Shown piece by piece: positions 1-9,878 of a DNA stretch of 64,000 bases. Origin of the DNA: an uncultured Clostridia bacterium (GTDB lineage: Bacteria; Bacillota; Clostridia; Christensenellales; CAG-917); assembly GCA_944372795.1 (NCBI GenBank), contig CALWAF010000006.1:1-64000 (forward strand). Reading direction: 5' to 3'. A model generated the notes under the pieces. It was not told the origin of the DNA. It saw only the letters and a list, made by a program, of their open reading frames with translations, and did not search any database. Position numbers and translations under genes: made by a program. Each line of letters begins with the position of its first letter. The stretch's first letter is position 1.

Positions 1-240
1 AATGAGCGAGTGAACGGATAGTTTTGCTTGCAAAACGCGGAGTGAACGAGCATCTCTGCATTTTCACGACGCGAAAACGGGGTCCCCGCAAAGTACCGCA
101 GCGTAGCGAGGACACTTTGTGGGGTATTATGAGCAACCGCGCGACAGACGAGCCGACCGCCGCAATGCGGCGTAGGGCGACGATTACGCGCGGATTGCGA
201 CGCGGGTGAGCGGCGCGTGATTCCGTCTTTGAAATAGAAT
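1..240. other. Non-coding stretch with hairpins, no gene seen
   Basis: No convincing gene is present. A short open frame at 24-209 has arginine-rich low-complexity content and no ribosome binding site, and I do not accept it. A hairpin is visible at 84-124, with arms CCCCGCAAAGT and ACTTTGTGGGG (one G-T pair). The words gagtgaacg and gcggag...gagcatct recur here and in the repeat copy at 279-400, so this may be decayed repeat material. Confidence 0.5.
84..124. repeat. CCCC(A/G)CAA-type hairpin, copy 1
   Basis: The arms CCCCGCAAAGT (84-94) and ACTTTGTGGGG (114-124) pair over 11 positions with one G-T pair. They are preceded by cggggt. The same arrangement, cggggt followed by CCCCACAAG and a matching right arm, occurs at 44231-44265. 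Both lie near copies of the 17-bp inverted-repeat element, so they may be parts of the same intergenic repeat system. Confidence 0.5.
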
Positions 241-278
241 CGTCGTGCTCGGCTACACTCTATTAAACGTTTGTCAGT
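241..278 (-). repeat. 38-bp tail of palindromic element, copy A
   Basis: This stretch begins with CGTCGTGCTCGG and runs exactly to the terminal inverted repeat at 279. A related 38-bp stretch abuts copy D at 49580-49617, and another, on the opposite strand, abuts copy C at 44382-44419. The equal length and position in three copies suggest that the element is about 160 bp, not just the palindrome. Confidence 0.6.
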
Positions 279-400
279 CTGACGCTCTCATTTGGATGAA
301 GTGCGCGAAAGAGCCACTGCCGAGAGGCGGAGCTTACTGAAGTAAGTGAGCATCTACGGCAGTGGCTCTGACAAAGCAATTCGCCAAATGAGAGCGTCAG
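279..400 (-). repeat. Palindromic terminal-inverted-repeat element, copy A
   Basis: The element is bounded by perfect 17-bp inverted repeats: CTGACGCTCTCATTTGG at 279-295 and its complement at 384-400. Inside is a long hairpin with arms AGAGCCACTGCCG and CGGCAGTGGCTCT and an apical CTTAC/GTAAG stem. On the minus strand its end sequences align with copies B, C and D, but its inner arms differ completely while still pairing. It lies at the 3' end of rqcP, whose TGA stop (397-399, minus strand) is part of the terminal repeat. It encodes no protein. It may act as a terminator or mRNA 3'-end structure, or be a miniature mobile element. Confidence 0.85.
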
Positions 401-639
401 GATATTATGCGGTACATTTCGGAGGCAGACTGTTTAGTCTGCTTCTCCTCCACGTTCAGCACCTCGAAGGTGAGGGAACTGCTGCCGAAAGAGACGGTGA
501 CGACGTCGCCGGGTTTGACCTCTTTTGCGGGCTTTGCCGCCTTGCCGTTGATCTCTATGCGTCCGCCCGAGCACGCTTCTGCCGCGACGGTGCGGCGCTT
601 GATGACGCGGGAGACTTTCAGAAACTTGTCTATCCTCAT
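397..639 (-). CDS. rqcP: RqcP-type S4-domain RNA-binding protein
   Basis: This 80-residue protein is a single S4 domain: it opens with MRIDKFLKVSRVIKRRT and contains GGRIEINGKAAKPAKEVKPG and a basic face. It closely resembles RqcP (YabO) of B. subtilis, which works with RqcH in ribosome-associated quality control, helping alanine tailing on stalled 60S-type subunits. The length is as expected. A ribosome binding site AGGTG lies just upstream on the minus strand (644-648). The gene is divergent from rpoB. Its TGA stop is supplied by the terminal inverted repeat of the palindromic element at 279-400. The family assignment is firm; the role is inferred from B. subtilis. Confidence 0.88.
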   Translation of the reverse strand: MRIDKFLKVSRVIKRRTVAAEACSGGRIEINGKAAKPAKEVKPGDVVTVSFGSSSLTFEVLNVEEKQTKQSASEMYRIIS

Positions 640-749
640 TTTTCACCTATTATTTTCCGTCTTTTGCGGGACTTTCCGAGGGGCGGAGAGGGGCGCAGGA
701 AGGGCGGAAAAATTTTGTGTTTTTCTTGCGATTTCCCCTGTTCGGGCAC

Positions 750-778
750 TTGACAGACTTGCAAATCGCTGATACAAT
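750..778 (+). promoter_or_regulatory. Sigma-A-type promoter for rpoBC
   Basis: TTGACA at 750-755 and TACAAT at 773-778 are separated by exactly 17 bases. Transcription would start near 785, giving a leader of about 175 nt before rpoB. The leader has a GGGGGTAGGGGG run near 829 and T/A-rich tracts at 895-930. I see no recognised riboswitch or r-protein leader in it. Confidence 0.85.
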
Positions 779-961
779 AGAAAAATGCGCAATAATGCTT
801 ATTCCTGCCCTCGAAATCCCGTATTTTGGGGGTAGGGGGTTATATCTAACGGTGTAAGTATAGTGCAGAGCAACAAAAAAAACAACTGCTTTCCGCGAAA
901 GACGGTTTTTCTGAAAATTTTTTTTGCGGGGAACAAAATCGGTAATTTCAAGGAGTGAAAC

Positions 962-3900
962 ATGTCCCAGAAGAAAATTCACAAGGTCATGTACGGAACA
1001 ACCGAGCGCATGGATTTTTCCAAGATCAAAGACGTGCTCGCCATTCCGTATCTCATCGAAGTGCAGAAGGACTCCTACAACAGCTTCATCCACGAAGGCA
1101 TCAGCGAAGTTTTCAAGGATTATTCGCCCATCGTGGACTTTGCGGGCAAGCTGAAGCTGGAGTTTCTTTCCCACTCCCTCGAAGGCGAGCCGAAGTATTC
1201 CGTGAAGGAGTGCAAGGACCGCGACACCACCTACGCGCTGCCTCTGCGCGTCAAGACCCGCCTGACCAATCAGGAGACGGGCGAAGTGGTGGATCAGGAA
1301 GTGTTCATGGGTGATTTCCCGCTCATGACCGAGTCCGGTTCCTTCATCATCAACGGAGCGGAGCGCGTCATCGTCAGTCAGCTGGTCAGGAGCCCGGGCG
1401 TGTACAGCGAGAAGTCGCTGGACCGCAACGGCACCCCCCGATTCAAGACGACGGTCATCCCCAACAGGGGCGCGTGGCTCGAGTTCGAGCAGGATCAGAA
1501 CGATGTGCAGTGGGTGCACGTCGATCGCACGAGAAAGATCACTTCGACGACCCTTCTGCGAGCGCTCGGTTTCGGCACGGATGAGGAACTTGCCGAGCTC
1601 TTCGGCGAGGACGAGATGATGGCTGCCACCTGCAGGAAGGACAGCGACTGCAAGTCCGTCGAAGAGGGCAAGAGGGACCTGTTCAAGCGTCTGCGTCCGG
1701 GCGAAGTGCCCACCACCGAGGGCGCGGACATCCTCATCAACAACACTTTCTTCGAATACAAGAAGTACGACCTCGCCCGCGTGGGCAGATATAAGTACAA
1801 CAAGAAGCTCTCCATCGCAAACCGCATCGAGGGCAACGTGCTCTCCCGCGACGTCGTGGATCCTTCCACGGGCGAGATCCTCGCTCTCAAGGGCGACACT
1901 CCCTCCGAGGCGGTCGCGAAGAAGATCCAGAACAGCGGCGTCAACGTGGTGTGGCTTGCCTACCGCGATGCCGACGGCGTCGAGAAAGAGTATAAGGCGA
2001 TAGGCAACAACACCGTCGACCTCGACGCTTTTGTGGAGTGCGATCCCCGCGAGCTGGGCATCATGGAGAAGGTGTATTATCCCAATCTCGCGACCTTTAT
2101 GGAGGAATATCCCGACCGCGACGAGCTGTTGCTTGCCATAAGGAGCAACGTCGATCAGCTGGTGTTCAAGCACATCACCACCGACGACATCGTGGCGACG
2201 GTGAGCTATAACCTCGGTTTGAGGCTGGGCTTCGGCACCTGCGACGACATCGACCATTTGAGCAACAGGCGCGTGCGTCCCGTGGGCGAGCTTTTGCAGA
2301 ACCAGTTCCGCATCGGCGTCTCCCGTCTCGAGCGCGTCATCAAAGAGAGGATGGCGTCCGCGCAGGACTCTGCCGAGATCACTCCGCAGAACCTCATCAA
2401 CATCCGTCCCGTGACCAGCGCGGTGAAGGAATTCTTCGGATCCTCCCAGCTTTCGCAGTTTATGGATCAGCCCAACCCCATCGCGGAGCTCACTCACAAG
2501 AGGAAGCTTTCCGCACTGGGCCCCGGCGGTCTCAACCGCGAGAGAGCGAGCTTCGAAGTGCGTGACGTCCACCACTCCCACTACGGACGCCTGTGCCCCA
2601 TCGAGACTCCCGAAGGTCAGAACATCGGTCTTATCTCCTCCCTCTCCACCTACGCGAGAGTGAACGAGTACGGCTTTATGGAGTCTCCCTACCGCAGGAT
2701 AGACAAGGCGACGGGCGTCGTCACCGACGAAGTCGTCTACATGACCGCGGACGAAGAGGACAAATATGTCGTCGCGCAAGCCAACGAGGAGCTCGACGAT
2801 GAGAGCAAATTCGTGCGTGAGCGCGTCACCTGCCGCATAAGGAGCGACATCCGCGAAGTGCCGAGAGAGCAGGTCGACTTCATGGACGTCTCGCCCAAGC
2901 AGCTGGTGTCCATCGCAACGGCGCTCATCCCCTTCCTCGAGAACGACGACACCAACCGCGCGCTGATGGGCTCCAACATGCAGCGTCAGGCGGTCCCGCT
3001 CCTGAAGCCCGAAGCTCCCATGATCGCGACGGGTGTCGAGCACCGCATCGCATACGACAGCGGCGCACTCAAACTTGCAAAACGTGACGGCTTCGTCAAG
3101 TATGTCGATTCCGACAAGATCGTGGTCGAGGCGGAGGACGGCACCGAAGACGTCTACACGATGGCGAAATTCGAGCGCAGCAACCAGTCCACCTGCATCA
3201 ATCAGCATCCCATCGTCGCGAAGGGCGACAGGGTGTATGCCGAGGTGAAGGAGAACGGCAAGGTGGTGAGAGAAGCCACCGTGCTCGCGGACGGCCCCGC
3301 GACAGATCGCGGCGAGCTCGCCCTCGGCAGGAACATCCTCGTCGGCTTCATGAGCTGGGAGGGTTATAACTACGAGGACGCCATCCTCATCAGCGAGGAT
3401 CTGGTCAAGGACGACGTGTTCACCTCCATCCACATCGAGGAGCACGAGATCGAAGCCCGCGACACGAAGCTGGGCGAAGAGCAGATCACCCGCGACATCC
3501 CCAACCTTTCCGAGGATGCGCTCAAGAACCTTGACGAAGACGGCATCGTGCGCGTCGGCGCCGAGGTCAGGAGCGGCGACATCCTCGTGGGCAAGGTCAC
3601 GCCCAAGGGCGAGACGGAGCTCACTCCCGAGGAAAGACTGCTGCGCGCCATATTCGGCGAGAAGGCGAGAGAAGTGCGCGACACCTCTCTGCGCGTCCCC
3701 AACGGCGAGGGCGGCATCGTGGTGGATGTCAAGATATTCACCAGAAAGAACCGCGACGAGTTGAGCCCCGGCGTCAACAAGCTGGTGCGCGTCTACATCG
3801 CACAGAAGAGGAAGATCTCCGTGGGCGACAAGATGGCGGGACGTCACGGCAACAAGGGCGTCATCTCCCGCGTGCTGCCCAAGGAGGATATGCCTTTCCT

Positions 3901-4786
3901 CGCGGACGGCACTCCGCTGCAGATCGTGCTCAACCCCCTCGGCGTGCCTTCGCGTATGAACATCGGTCAGGTCTTGGAGGTGCACCTCGGTCTGGTCGCC
4001 AAGATGCTGGGATGGAAAGTCGCCACCCCCGTCTTCGACGGCGCGGACGAGCAGGACATCAAGCAGCTCTTTGCTGACTGCGGCATCGTCAACGAGCAGG
4101 GCAAAGTGGACGGCAAGATCAAGCTGTATGACGGCAGGACGGGCGAGCCTTTCGAGAACCCCGTCACCGTCGGATATATGTATATGCTCAAGCTGCATCA
4201 CCTCGTCGACGACAAGATCCACGCGAGAAGCACGGGTCCGTACAGCCTCGTCACCCAGCAGCCCCTCGGCGGCAAAGCGCAGTTCGGCGGACAGCGTTTC
4301 GGCGAAATGGAAGTGTGGGCGCTGGAAGCGTACGGCGCGGCGAATATGCTGCAGGAGATCCTCACCGTCAAGTCCGACGACGTGGTGGGCAGGGTGAAGA
4401 CCTACGAGTCCATCGTCAAGGGCAACAACATCTCCGAGCCCGGCATCCCCGAGTCCTTCAAGGTGTTGGTCAAGGAGCTGCAGGCTCTGGGTCTTGACGT
4501 CAAGGTGCTCACCGAGGACCGCGACGAGGTCAAACTCCGCGACTACTCCGACGAGGAACTCGACTTCGACACCCCCGTCGGCAAGAGGCAGGAGGAACTC
4601 AAAGAAGTGGATATCCTTGACGGCAACTTCTTCGAAGGTTTCGGTCAGGGCGGCACGGACATCGACAACGTGTTCGACACGGGCGCGGGCGACGACGAAG
4701 ACATCTTCAGCGCGCTCACGGGCACGAATTCGAGCGACGCGTTCGACATCTTCGGCACCAAGGACGATGCCGACGATGAGCAATAA
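962..4786 (+). CDS. rpoB: DNA-directed RNA polymerase subunit beta
   Basis: This 1274-residue protein is the beta subunit of RNA polymerase, which forms the catalytic cleft with RpoC. The rifampicin-pocket segment is around residues 488-525 ([13 protein letters not shown], then [14 protein letters not shown]). The residue equivalent to E. coli Arg529 is Lys515, and that equivalent to Asn518 is Pro. The C terminus has a long acidic tail rich in Asp and Glu, ending ADDEQ. A strong ribosome binding site, AAGGAG, lies 6 bases before the ATG. The gene is driven by the promoter at 750 and followed 11 bases later by rpoC. Unlike the usual order, it is not preceded by rplJL. Confidence 0.99.
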   Translation: MSQKKIHKVMYGTTERMDFSKIKDVLAIPYLIEVQKDSYNSFIHEGISEVFKDYSPIVDFAGKLKLEFLSHSLEGEPKYSVKECKDRDTTYALPLRVKTRLTNQETGEVVDQEVFMGDFPLMTESGSFIINGAERVIVSQLVRSPGVYSEKSLDRNGTPRFKTTVIPNRGAWLEFEQDQNDVQWVHVDRTRKITSTTLLRALGFGTDEELAELFGEDEMMAATCRKDSDCKSVEEGKRDLFKRLRPGEVPTTEGADILINNTFFEYKKYDLARVGRYKYNKKLSIANRIEGNVLSRDVVDPSTGEILALKGDTPSEAVAKKIQNSGVNVVWLAYRDADGVEKEYKAIGNNTVDLDAFVECDPRELGIMEKVYYPNLATFMEEYPDRDELLLAIRSNVDQLVFKHITTDDIVATVSYNLGLRLGFGTCDDIDHLSNRRVRPVGELLQNQFRIGVSRLERVIKERMASAQDSAEITPQNLINIRPVTSAVKEFFGSSQLSQFMDQPNPIAELTHKRKLSALGPGGLNRERASFEVRDVHHSHYGRLCPIETPEGQNIGLISSLSTYARVNEYGFMESPYRRIDKATGVVTDEVVYMTADEEDKYVVAQANEELDDESKFVRERVTCRIRSDIREVPREQVDFMDVSPKQLVSIATALIPFLENDDTNRALMGSNMQRQAVPLLKPEAPMIATGVEHRIAYDSGALKLAKRDGFVKYVDSDKIVVEAEDGTEDVYTMAKFERSNQSTCINQHPIVAKGDRVYAEVKENGKVVREATVLADGPATDRGELALGRNILVGFMSWEGYNYEDAILISEDLVKDDVFTSIHIEEHEIEARDTKLGEEQITRDIPNLSEDALKNLDEDGIVRVGAEVRSGDILVGKVTPKGETELTPEERLLRAIFGEKAREVRDTSLRVPNGEGGIVVDVKIFTRKNRDELSPGVNKLVRVYIAQKRKISVGDKMAGRHGNKGVISRVLPKEDMPFLADGTPLQIVLNPLGVPSRMNIGQVLEVHLGLVAKMLGWKVATPVFDGADEQDIKQLFADCGIVNEQGKVDGKIKLYDGRTGEPFENPVTVGYMYMLKLHHLVDDKIHARSTGPYSLVTQQPLGGKAQFGGQRFGEMEVWALEAYGAANMLQEILTVKSDDVVGRVKTYESIVKGNNISEPGIPESFKVLVKELQALGLDVKVLTEDRDEVKLRDYSDEELDFDTPVGKRQEELKEVDILDGNFFEGFGQGGTDIDNVFDTGAGDDEDIFSALTGTNSSDAFDIFGTKDDADDEQ

Positions 4787-4797
4787 GGAGGATCGCT

Positions 4798-7700
4798 ATG
4801 TACGAACTCAGCAATTTCGACGCAATACAGATCGGCATCGCCTCTCCCGAAAAGATCAGAGAGTGGTCTTACGGCGAGGTCACCAAGCCCGAGACCATAA
4901 ACTACCGCACTCAAAAACCCGAGCGCGACGGTCTTTTCTGCGAAAAGATCTTCGGGCCCACCCGCGACTGGGAATGCCATTGCGGCAGATATAAGAGGAT
5001 ACGCTATAAGGGCGTCATCTGCGAGAAGTGCGGCGTGGAAGTCACCAAGAGCAAGGTGCGCCGCGAGAGGATGGGGCACATCGAACTCGCGACCCCCGTC
5101 TCTCACATTTGGTATTTCCGCGGCGTCCCCTCCAGGATCAGCCTCCTTCTCGACATTTCCCCCAAGGATCTCGAGCAGGTGCTGTATTTCGTTTCCTTCA
5201 TCGTCCTCGATCCCGGCAAGGTGACGGAACTCACCAAGAAGCAGATCATCACGGACAGAGAGTATCGCGAACTGCTCGAAAGATATAAGCCCGAGGACTT
5301 CCGCGTCGGCATGGGCGCCGAGGCGATCAAGGAGCTCCTTATGGAGATAGACCTCGAGCGCGACAGTGCGGAACTCAAAGAGATAGTCGCGAGCAGCACC
5401 AGCCAGAAGAGGCTGCGTGCCATCAAGAGGCTGGAGATAGTCGAGGCGTTCCGCATCAGCGGCAACCGTCCCGAGTGGATGATCCTCGACGTGTTGCCCG
5501 TGCTGCCTCCCGAACTGCGCCCCATGGTGCAGCTGGACGGCGGCAGGTTCGCCACCTCCGACCTCAATGACCTTTACCGCAGGGTCATCAACCGCAACAA
5601 CCGCTTGAAGAAGCTGAAAGAGCTGGGCGCTCCCGACATCATCGTCCGCAACGAGAAGCGTATGCTTCAGGAGGCGGTGGACGCCCTCATCGACAACGGC
5701 AGAAGAGGCAAGGCGGTCAGCGGTCCCGGCAACCGCGACCTCAAGTCCCTCTCCGGTCTGCTGCGCGGCAAGCAGGGCAGATTCCGTCAGAATCTTCTCG
5801 GCAAACGCGTGGACTATTCCGGACGTTCCGTCATCGTCGTAGGACCCGAACTCAAACTTTATCAGTGCGGTTTGCCCAAAGAAATGGCACTTGAGCTCTT
5901 CAAGCCCTTCATCATGAAGAAGCTGGTGGAGCAGAACCTCTGCCACAACATCAAGACGGCGAAGCGCTTCGTGGACACCGGCAAGAATCAGGTGTGGGAC
6001 ATCCTCGAAGAGATCATCAAGGATCATCCCGTGCTCCTGAACCGCGCTCCCACGCTGCACCGTCTGGGCATCCAAGCCTTCGAGCCCGTCCTCGTCGAGG
6101 GCAGAGCGATCAAGCTCCATCCTCTCGCTTGCGGCGCGTTCAACGCGGACTTCGACGGCGACCAGATGGCGGTGCACGTGCCCCTTTCCATCGAGTCGCA
6201 GGTGGAGGCGCGCATCCTGATGCTGTGCACCAACAACATCCTGAAACTCTCCGACGGCAAGCCCATCGTGTCACCCACGCAGGACATGGTCATCGGGTCA
6301 TACTATCTCACCATCATCCGTCCCGGTGACAAGGGCGAAGGAAAATACTTCAGCTCCTTCGACGAAGCGGTGATGGCGTATCAGGACGGCGACGTGACGC
6401 TGCAATCCTTGGTGTGGATCCGCACTCCCTACACCCGTGAGGACGGCACCGAGGGCACCCGTATGCTGCACACCACCGTCGGCCGCTGCATCTTCAACTC
6501 CAACCTGCCGCAGGATCTGCAGTTCGTCAACCGCCGCGACCCCAGAAATGCGGGGCTCCTCGAGCTGGACGGCATCCTCGGTGTGGGCGCCTGCATCGAC
6601 GAGAAGCAGTTCGCGGCGCTTGCCGACACTCTGCGCGTGGATAATATCACGGACGCGGAGCGCGCGAAGGTGCGCGCGATAATGCGCGACGCCGACCTCG
6701 CCGACGCCAAGATCGACGCCATGGCTGCCGCTCTCAAAGAGGCGAAGGACGTGGACGTCACGGGTGCGGAGACGCACGAGAAGACCATGCTGCGCAAGAA
6801 GATCCTGAAGATCCTCGGCGAGAAGGCTATGGCAATAGGCAAAAAGCAGCTCTCCCTCATCGTGGACAACTGCTTCAAATATCACGGCGCGACCGAGACC
6901 GCCGCGGTGCTGGATAAGATCAAGGCGCTGGGTTACAAGTATTCCACCATCGGCGCCATCACGGCGAGCGTGTTCGACATGCACATCCCCGCCGAGAAGA
7001 AGGAAGTCATCGCCGAGGCGGAAGAGACCATCAAGCGCGTGGAGAAGAACTTCGCCCGCGGCATCCTCACCGACGAGGAGCGCTATCAGACCGTCGTCAA
7101 GACGTGGAAGGAAGCCTCCGACAAGGTGGAGAAGGCGCTGGTCGACAACGCCGAGGACTTCAACCCCATCTGGATGATGGCGAACTCCGGTGCGCGAGGC
7201 AACATGGGTCAGATCCGTCAGCTGTCCGGTATGCGCGGACTTATGGCGGACCCCTCCGGCCGTACCATCGAGCTGCCCGTCAGGGCGTCCTTCCGCGAAG
7301 GTCTGTCCGTGTTGGAGTACTTCATCTCCTCCCACGGCGGCAGAAAGGGTCTTGCGGATACGGCGCTTAAGACTGCGGACTCCGGCTATCTTACCAGACG
7401 TCTTGTCGACGTTTCCCACGGCGTCATCGTGCGCGAGCAGGACTGCGGCGACAGCAAGGGTACGGAGATCACCGCCATCCGCGACGGCAAGAGCGAGATC
7501 GAGTGCCTTGCGGACAGGATCGCGGGCAGGTTCACCATCGAGCCCATCGTGCATCCCGAGACGGGCGAAGTCATCGTCGAGGCGGACAGCATGATCACCG
7601 ACGATCAGGCGAAGGAGATCGAGCGCGCGGGCATCAAGAAGGTGCTCATCCGCTCCGTCCTCACCTGCAAGACGAGGAACGGTGTGTGCGCCAAGTGCTA

Positions 7701-8595
7701 CGGCAAGAATATGGCAAGCGGACAGCCCGTCAAACTGGGCGAGGCGGTCGGCATCATCGCGGCACAGTCCATCGGTGAACCCGGCACCCAGCTCACGATG
7801 AGAACGTTCCACTCCGGCGGCGTCGCGACGGGCGACGACATTACACAGGGTCTGCCCCGCGTCGAGGAGCTCTTCGAGGCGCGCAAGCCCAAGGGACAGG
7901 CGGTCATCACCGAGAACTCCGGCGCAGTGGTCGTCAGCGACGACAGCCGCGAGATCACCGTGACGGGTGAGGACGGCGAGGTCAGGAGCTATGCCATCCC
8001 CTTCGGAGCCAAGCTCAAGGTGGAGACAGGCGACATCATCGAAGCGGGCGATCCGCTCACCTCGGGTTCCATCAACCCGCAGGATATGCTGCGTGCCAAG
8101 GGCGTCAAGGGCGTGCAGGAGTACCTCACGAAAGAGGTGCAGTCCGCCTACCGTCTCTCCGGCGTCGAGATCAACGACAAGCACATCGAGGTCATCGTGC
8201 GTCAGATGCTGCGCAAGGTCAGAGTGGAAAATCAGGGCGACACCGAGATGCTTCCCGGCTCCCTCGTGGACATCTTCACCTATGAGGAAGAGAACGAGAA
8301 AGCCCTCGAGAACGGCGGCGTGCCCGCCAGCGCGAAGCGTACCCTCCTCGGCATCACCAAGGCGGCGCTCGCGACGGAGTCCTTCCTCTCGGCAGCGTCC
8401 TTCCAAGAGACGGCGCGCGTGCTCACCGAGGCAGCCATCAAGAACAAGGTCGATCCGCTCATCGGGCTCAAGGAGAACGTCATCATAGGCAAGCTCATCC
8501 CCGCAGGTACGGGCATGAAGATCTACAAGAACATCTCCACCGCTCCCGCCGAGACGGGCAGTGCGGACAACGGCGCCGCCAACGAAATGATCTGA
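4798..8595 (+). CDS. rpoC: DNA-directed RNA polymerase subunit beta'
   Basis: This 1265-residue beta' subunit carries the catalytic magnesium site NADFDGD at residues 449-455. An N-terminal zinc finger uses Cys60, Cys62, Cys75 and Cys78. A second cysteine cluster (QDCGDSKG, then [11 protein letters not shown]) lies near residues 880-965, followed by the trigger-loop region and conserved [16 protein letters not shown]. The length fits Firmicutes-type beta' without a large lineage insertion. The ribosome binding site AAGGAGG precedes the ATG. The gene is co-transcribed with rpoB, and metK starts only 4 bases after its stop, so metK may belong to the same transcript. Confidence 0.99.
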   Translation: MYELSNFDAIQIGIASPEKIREWSYGEVTKPETINYRTQKPERDGLFCEKIFGPTRDWECHCGRYKRIRYKGVICEKCGVEVTKSKVRRERMGHIELATPVSHIWYFRGVPSRISLLLDISPKDLEQVLYFVSFIVLDPGKVTELTKKQIITDREYRELLERYKPEDFRVGMGAEAIKELLMEIDLERDSAELKEIVASSTSQKRLRAIKRLEIVEAFRISGNRPEWMILDVLPVLPPELRPMVQLDGGRFATSDLNDLYRRVINRNNRLKKLKELGAPDIIVRNEKRMLQEAVDALIDNGRRGKAVSGPGNRDLKSLSGLLRGKQGRFRQNLLGKRVDYSGRSVIVVGPELKLYQCGLPKEMALELFKPFIMKKLVEQNLCHNIKTAKRFVDTGKNQVWDILEEIIKDHPVLLNRAPTLHRLGIQAFEPVLVEGRAIKLHPLACGAFNADFDGDQMAVHVPLSIESQVEARILMLCTNNILKLSDGKPIVSPTQDMVIGSYYLTIIRPGDKGEGKYFSSFDEAVMAYQDGDVTLQSLVWIRTPYTREDGTEGTRMLHTTVGRCIFNSNLPQDLQFVNRRDPRNAGLLELDGILGVGACIDEKQFAALADTLRVDNITDAERAKVRAIMRDADLADAKIDAMAAALKEAKDVDVTGAETHEKTMLRKKILKILGEKAMAIGKKQLSLIVDNCFKYHGATETAAVLDKIKALGYKYSTIGAITASVFDMHIPAEKKEVIAEAEETIKRVEKNFARGILTDEERYQTVVKTWKEASDKVEKALVDNAEDFNPIWMMANSGARGNMGQIRQLSGMRGLMADPSGRTIELPVRASFREGLSVLEYFISSHGGRKGLADTALKTADSGYLTRRLVDVSHGVIVREQDCGDSKGTEITAIRDGKSEIECLADRIAGRFTIEPIVHPETGEVIVEADSMITDDQAKEIERAGIKKVLIRSVLTCKTRNGVCAKCYGKNMASGQPVKLGEAVGIIAAQSIGEPGTQLTMRTFHSGGVATGDDITQGLPRVEELFEARKPKGQAVITENSGAVVVSDDSREITVTGEDGEVRSYAIPFGAKLKVETGDIIEAGDPLTSGSINPQDMLRAKGVKGVQEYLTKEVQSAYRLSGVEINDKHIEVIVRQMLRKVRVENQGDTEMLPGSLVDIFTYEEENEKALENGGVPASAKRTLLGITKAALATESFLSAASFQETARVLTEAAIKNKVDPLIGLKENVIIGKLIPAGTGMKIYKNISTAPAETGSADNGAANEMI

Positions 8596-8599
8596 AACA

Positions 8600-9793
8600 A
8601 TGGCAAAGGACAATGAAAGAAGATTCTTCACCTCCGAAAGCGTGACGGAGGGGCATCCCGACAAGGTGTGCGATCAGATCGCCGACGCGATCCTCGACGA
8701 CATCTTCACAGAGGACCCTTCCGCCCGTGTGGCGGTGGAAGTGTGCGCGACTACGGGCATGGTCATGGTCTTCGGCGAGGTGAGCACCTCGCACTACTGC
8801 GACATCCCCGGCATCGTGCGCGGAGTGGTCAAAGACATCGGCTACGACGACAGCTCTCTCGGCTTCGACTATAAGACGTGCGCCGTGCTCTCATCCCTCG
8901 ACGAGCAGTCTCCCGACATCGCGAGGGGAGTGGACGAGGCGTCCGACTATGTCGGCTGCGACGAGATAGACAAACTGGGCGCAGGAGATCAGGGCATGAT
9001 GTTCGGCTGTGCCACGGACGAGACTCCGGAGCTCATGCCTCTGCCCATAATGCTCGCCCACGCGCTCACCATGCGTCTCACCGAGGCGAGGAAGTCGGGT
9101 GAGATCCCGTGGCTGCGTCCCGACGGAAAGGCGCAGGTCACCGTCGAGTATGTGGGCGGCGAGCCCGCGAGGGTGGATGTCGTGGTGCTTTCGGCGCAAC
9201 ACGACGACAAGGTGGAGCGTCACGAGCTGGAAAAAGCCCTCGTCGAGAAGGTCATCAAAAAAGCCATCCCCGCCAAGTGGCTGGACGGCGACACCAAGTT
9301 CTACATAAACCCCACGGGCAGGTTCGTCATCGGCGGCCCCGCGGGCGACAGCGGCGTGACGGGCAGAAAGATCATCGTGGACACCTACGGCGGCTATTGC
9401 CCCCACGGCGGCGGCGCGCTCTCCGGAAAGGATCCCACCAAGGTGGATCGCAGCGGGACGTATATGGCAAGGTATGTGTGCAAGAACCTCGTGGCGGCGG
9501 GAGTGTGCCGCAGGGTGGAATTGCAGGTCGCCTATGCCATAGGCAGGGCAAGACCCGTCTCCGTCTATGTGGACACCTTCGGAACGGGCGTCGTGGATGA
9601 CGCGACCGTGGCAAAGATCGTCTCGGAAGTGTTCGACTTGCGCCCGAGAGCGATCATACGCAGACTCAAACTCAACCGTCCCGTCTACCGCGCCACCTCC
9701 AACTACGGCCACTTCGGCAGAGCGGAGTTCAGCTGGGAGAAGACGGACAGAGTGGACGAGATCAGGAAAGCGCTGGCAAAATATACGCTGTGA
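8600..9793 (+). CDS. metK: S-adenosylmethionine synthetase
   Basis: The enzyme (397 residues) makes S-adenosylmethionine from methionine and ATP in the cytoplasm. Family signatures seen are [16 protein letters not shown] at the N terminus, [15 protein letters not shown] near residue 130 and [17 protein letters not shown] in the C-terminal half. The length is typical. It starts 4 bases after rpoC stops and has no clear ribosome binding site, which suggests translational coupling to rpoC. I see no SAM riboswitch upstream, because there is no room for one. A strong terminator hairpin follows at 9807. Confidence 0.98.
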   Translation: MAKDNERRFFTSESVTEGHPDKVCDQIADAILDDIFTEDPSARVAVEVCATTGMVMVFGEVSTSHYCDIPGIVRGVVKDIGYDDSSLGFDYKTCAVLSSLDEQSPDIARGVDEASDYVGCDEIDKLGAGDQGMMFGCATDETPELMPLPIMLAHALTMRLTEARKSGEIPWLRPDGKAQVTVEYVGGEPARVDVVVLSAQHDDKVERHELEKALVEKVIKKAIPAKWLDGDTKFYINPTGRFVIGGPAGDSGVTGRKIIVDTYGGYCPHGGGALSGKDPTKVDRSGTYMARYVCKNLVAAGVCRRVELQVAYAIGRARPVSVYVDTFGTGVVDDATVAKIVSEVFDLRPRAIIRRLKLNRPVYRATSNYGHFGRAEFSWEKTDRVDEIRKALAKYTL

Positions 9794-9806
9794 ACGCGAT
9801 ATACCG

Positions 9807-9838
9807 AAGAAAAGCAAGGGAGAGCCTTGCTTTTCTTT
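9807..9838 (+). terminator. Intrinsic terminator after metK
   Basis: A perfect 13-bp stem, AAGAAAAGCAAGG (9807-9819) with CCTTGCTTTTCTT (9825-9837), has a 5-base loop, and its 3' arm is itself T-rich. It would end the rpoB-rpoC-metK transcript, though read-through into recD2 is possible because no clear promoter is visible before recD2. Confidence 0.75.
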
Positions 9839-9878
9839 ACCCCGCAGGGGAGCGCCGCAGGACGCGGCGGGAGGTGTG

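Noticed and set aside
24-209. A 61-codon open frame at the left edge
   Set aside because: It is arginine-rich, crosses a hairpin, and has no ribosome binding site or recognisable product.
279-400. An insertion sequence with a transposase
   Set aside because: The elements are about 125 bp, encode nothing, and I could not see a target-site duplication next to the terminal repeats. They may still be non-autonomous.
650-4783. A 1377-codon open frame on the minus strand, opposite rpoB
   Set aside because: It is antisense to an intact rpoB. The strong use of C- and G-ending codons in rpoB removes stop codons from the opposite frame. Its translation is Val/His/Asp-rich without any domain and has no ribosome binding site.
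8560-8600. A SAM riboswitch before metK
   Set aside because: metK begins 4 bases after rpoC, which leaves no space for one, and no such fold is seen in the rpoC end.
6298-8664. A 788-codon open frame opposite rpoC
   Set aside because: It is a codon-bias shadow of rpoC, with no homology features or start signals.
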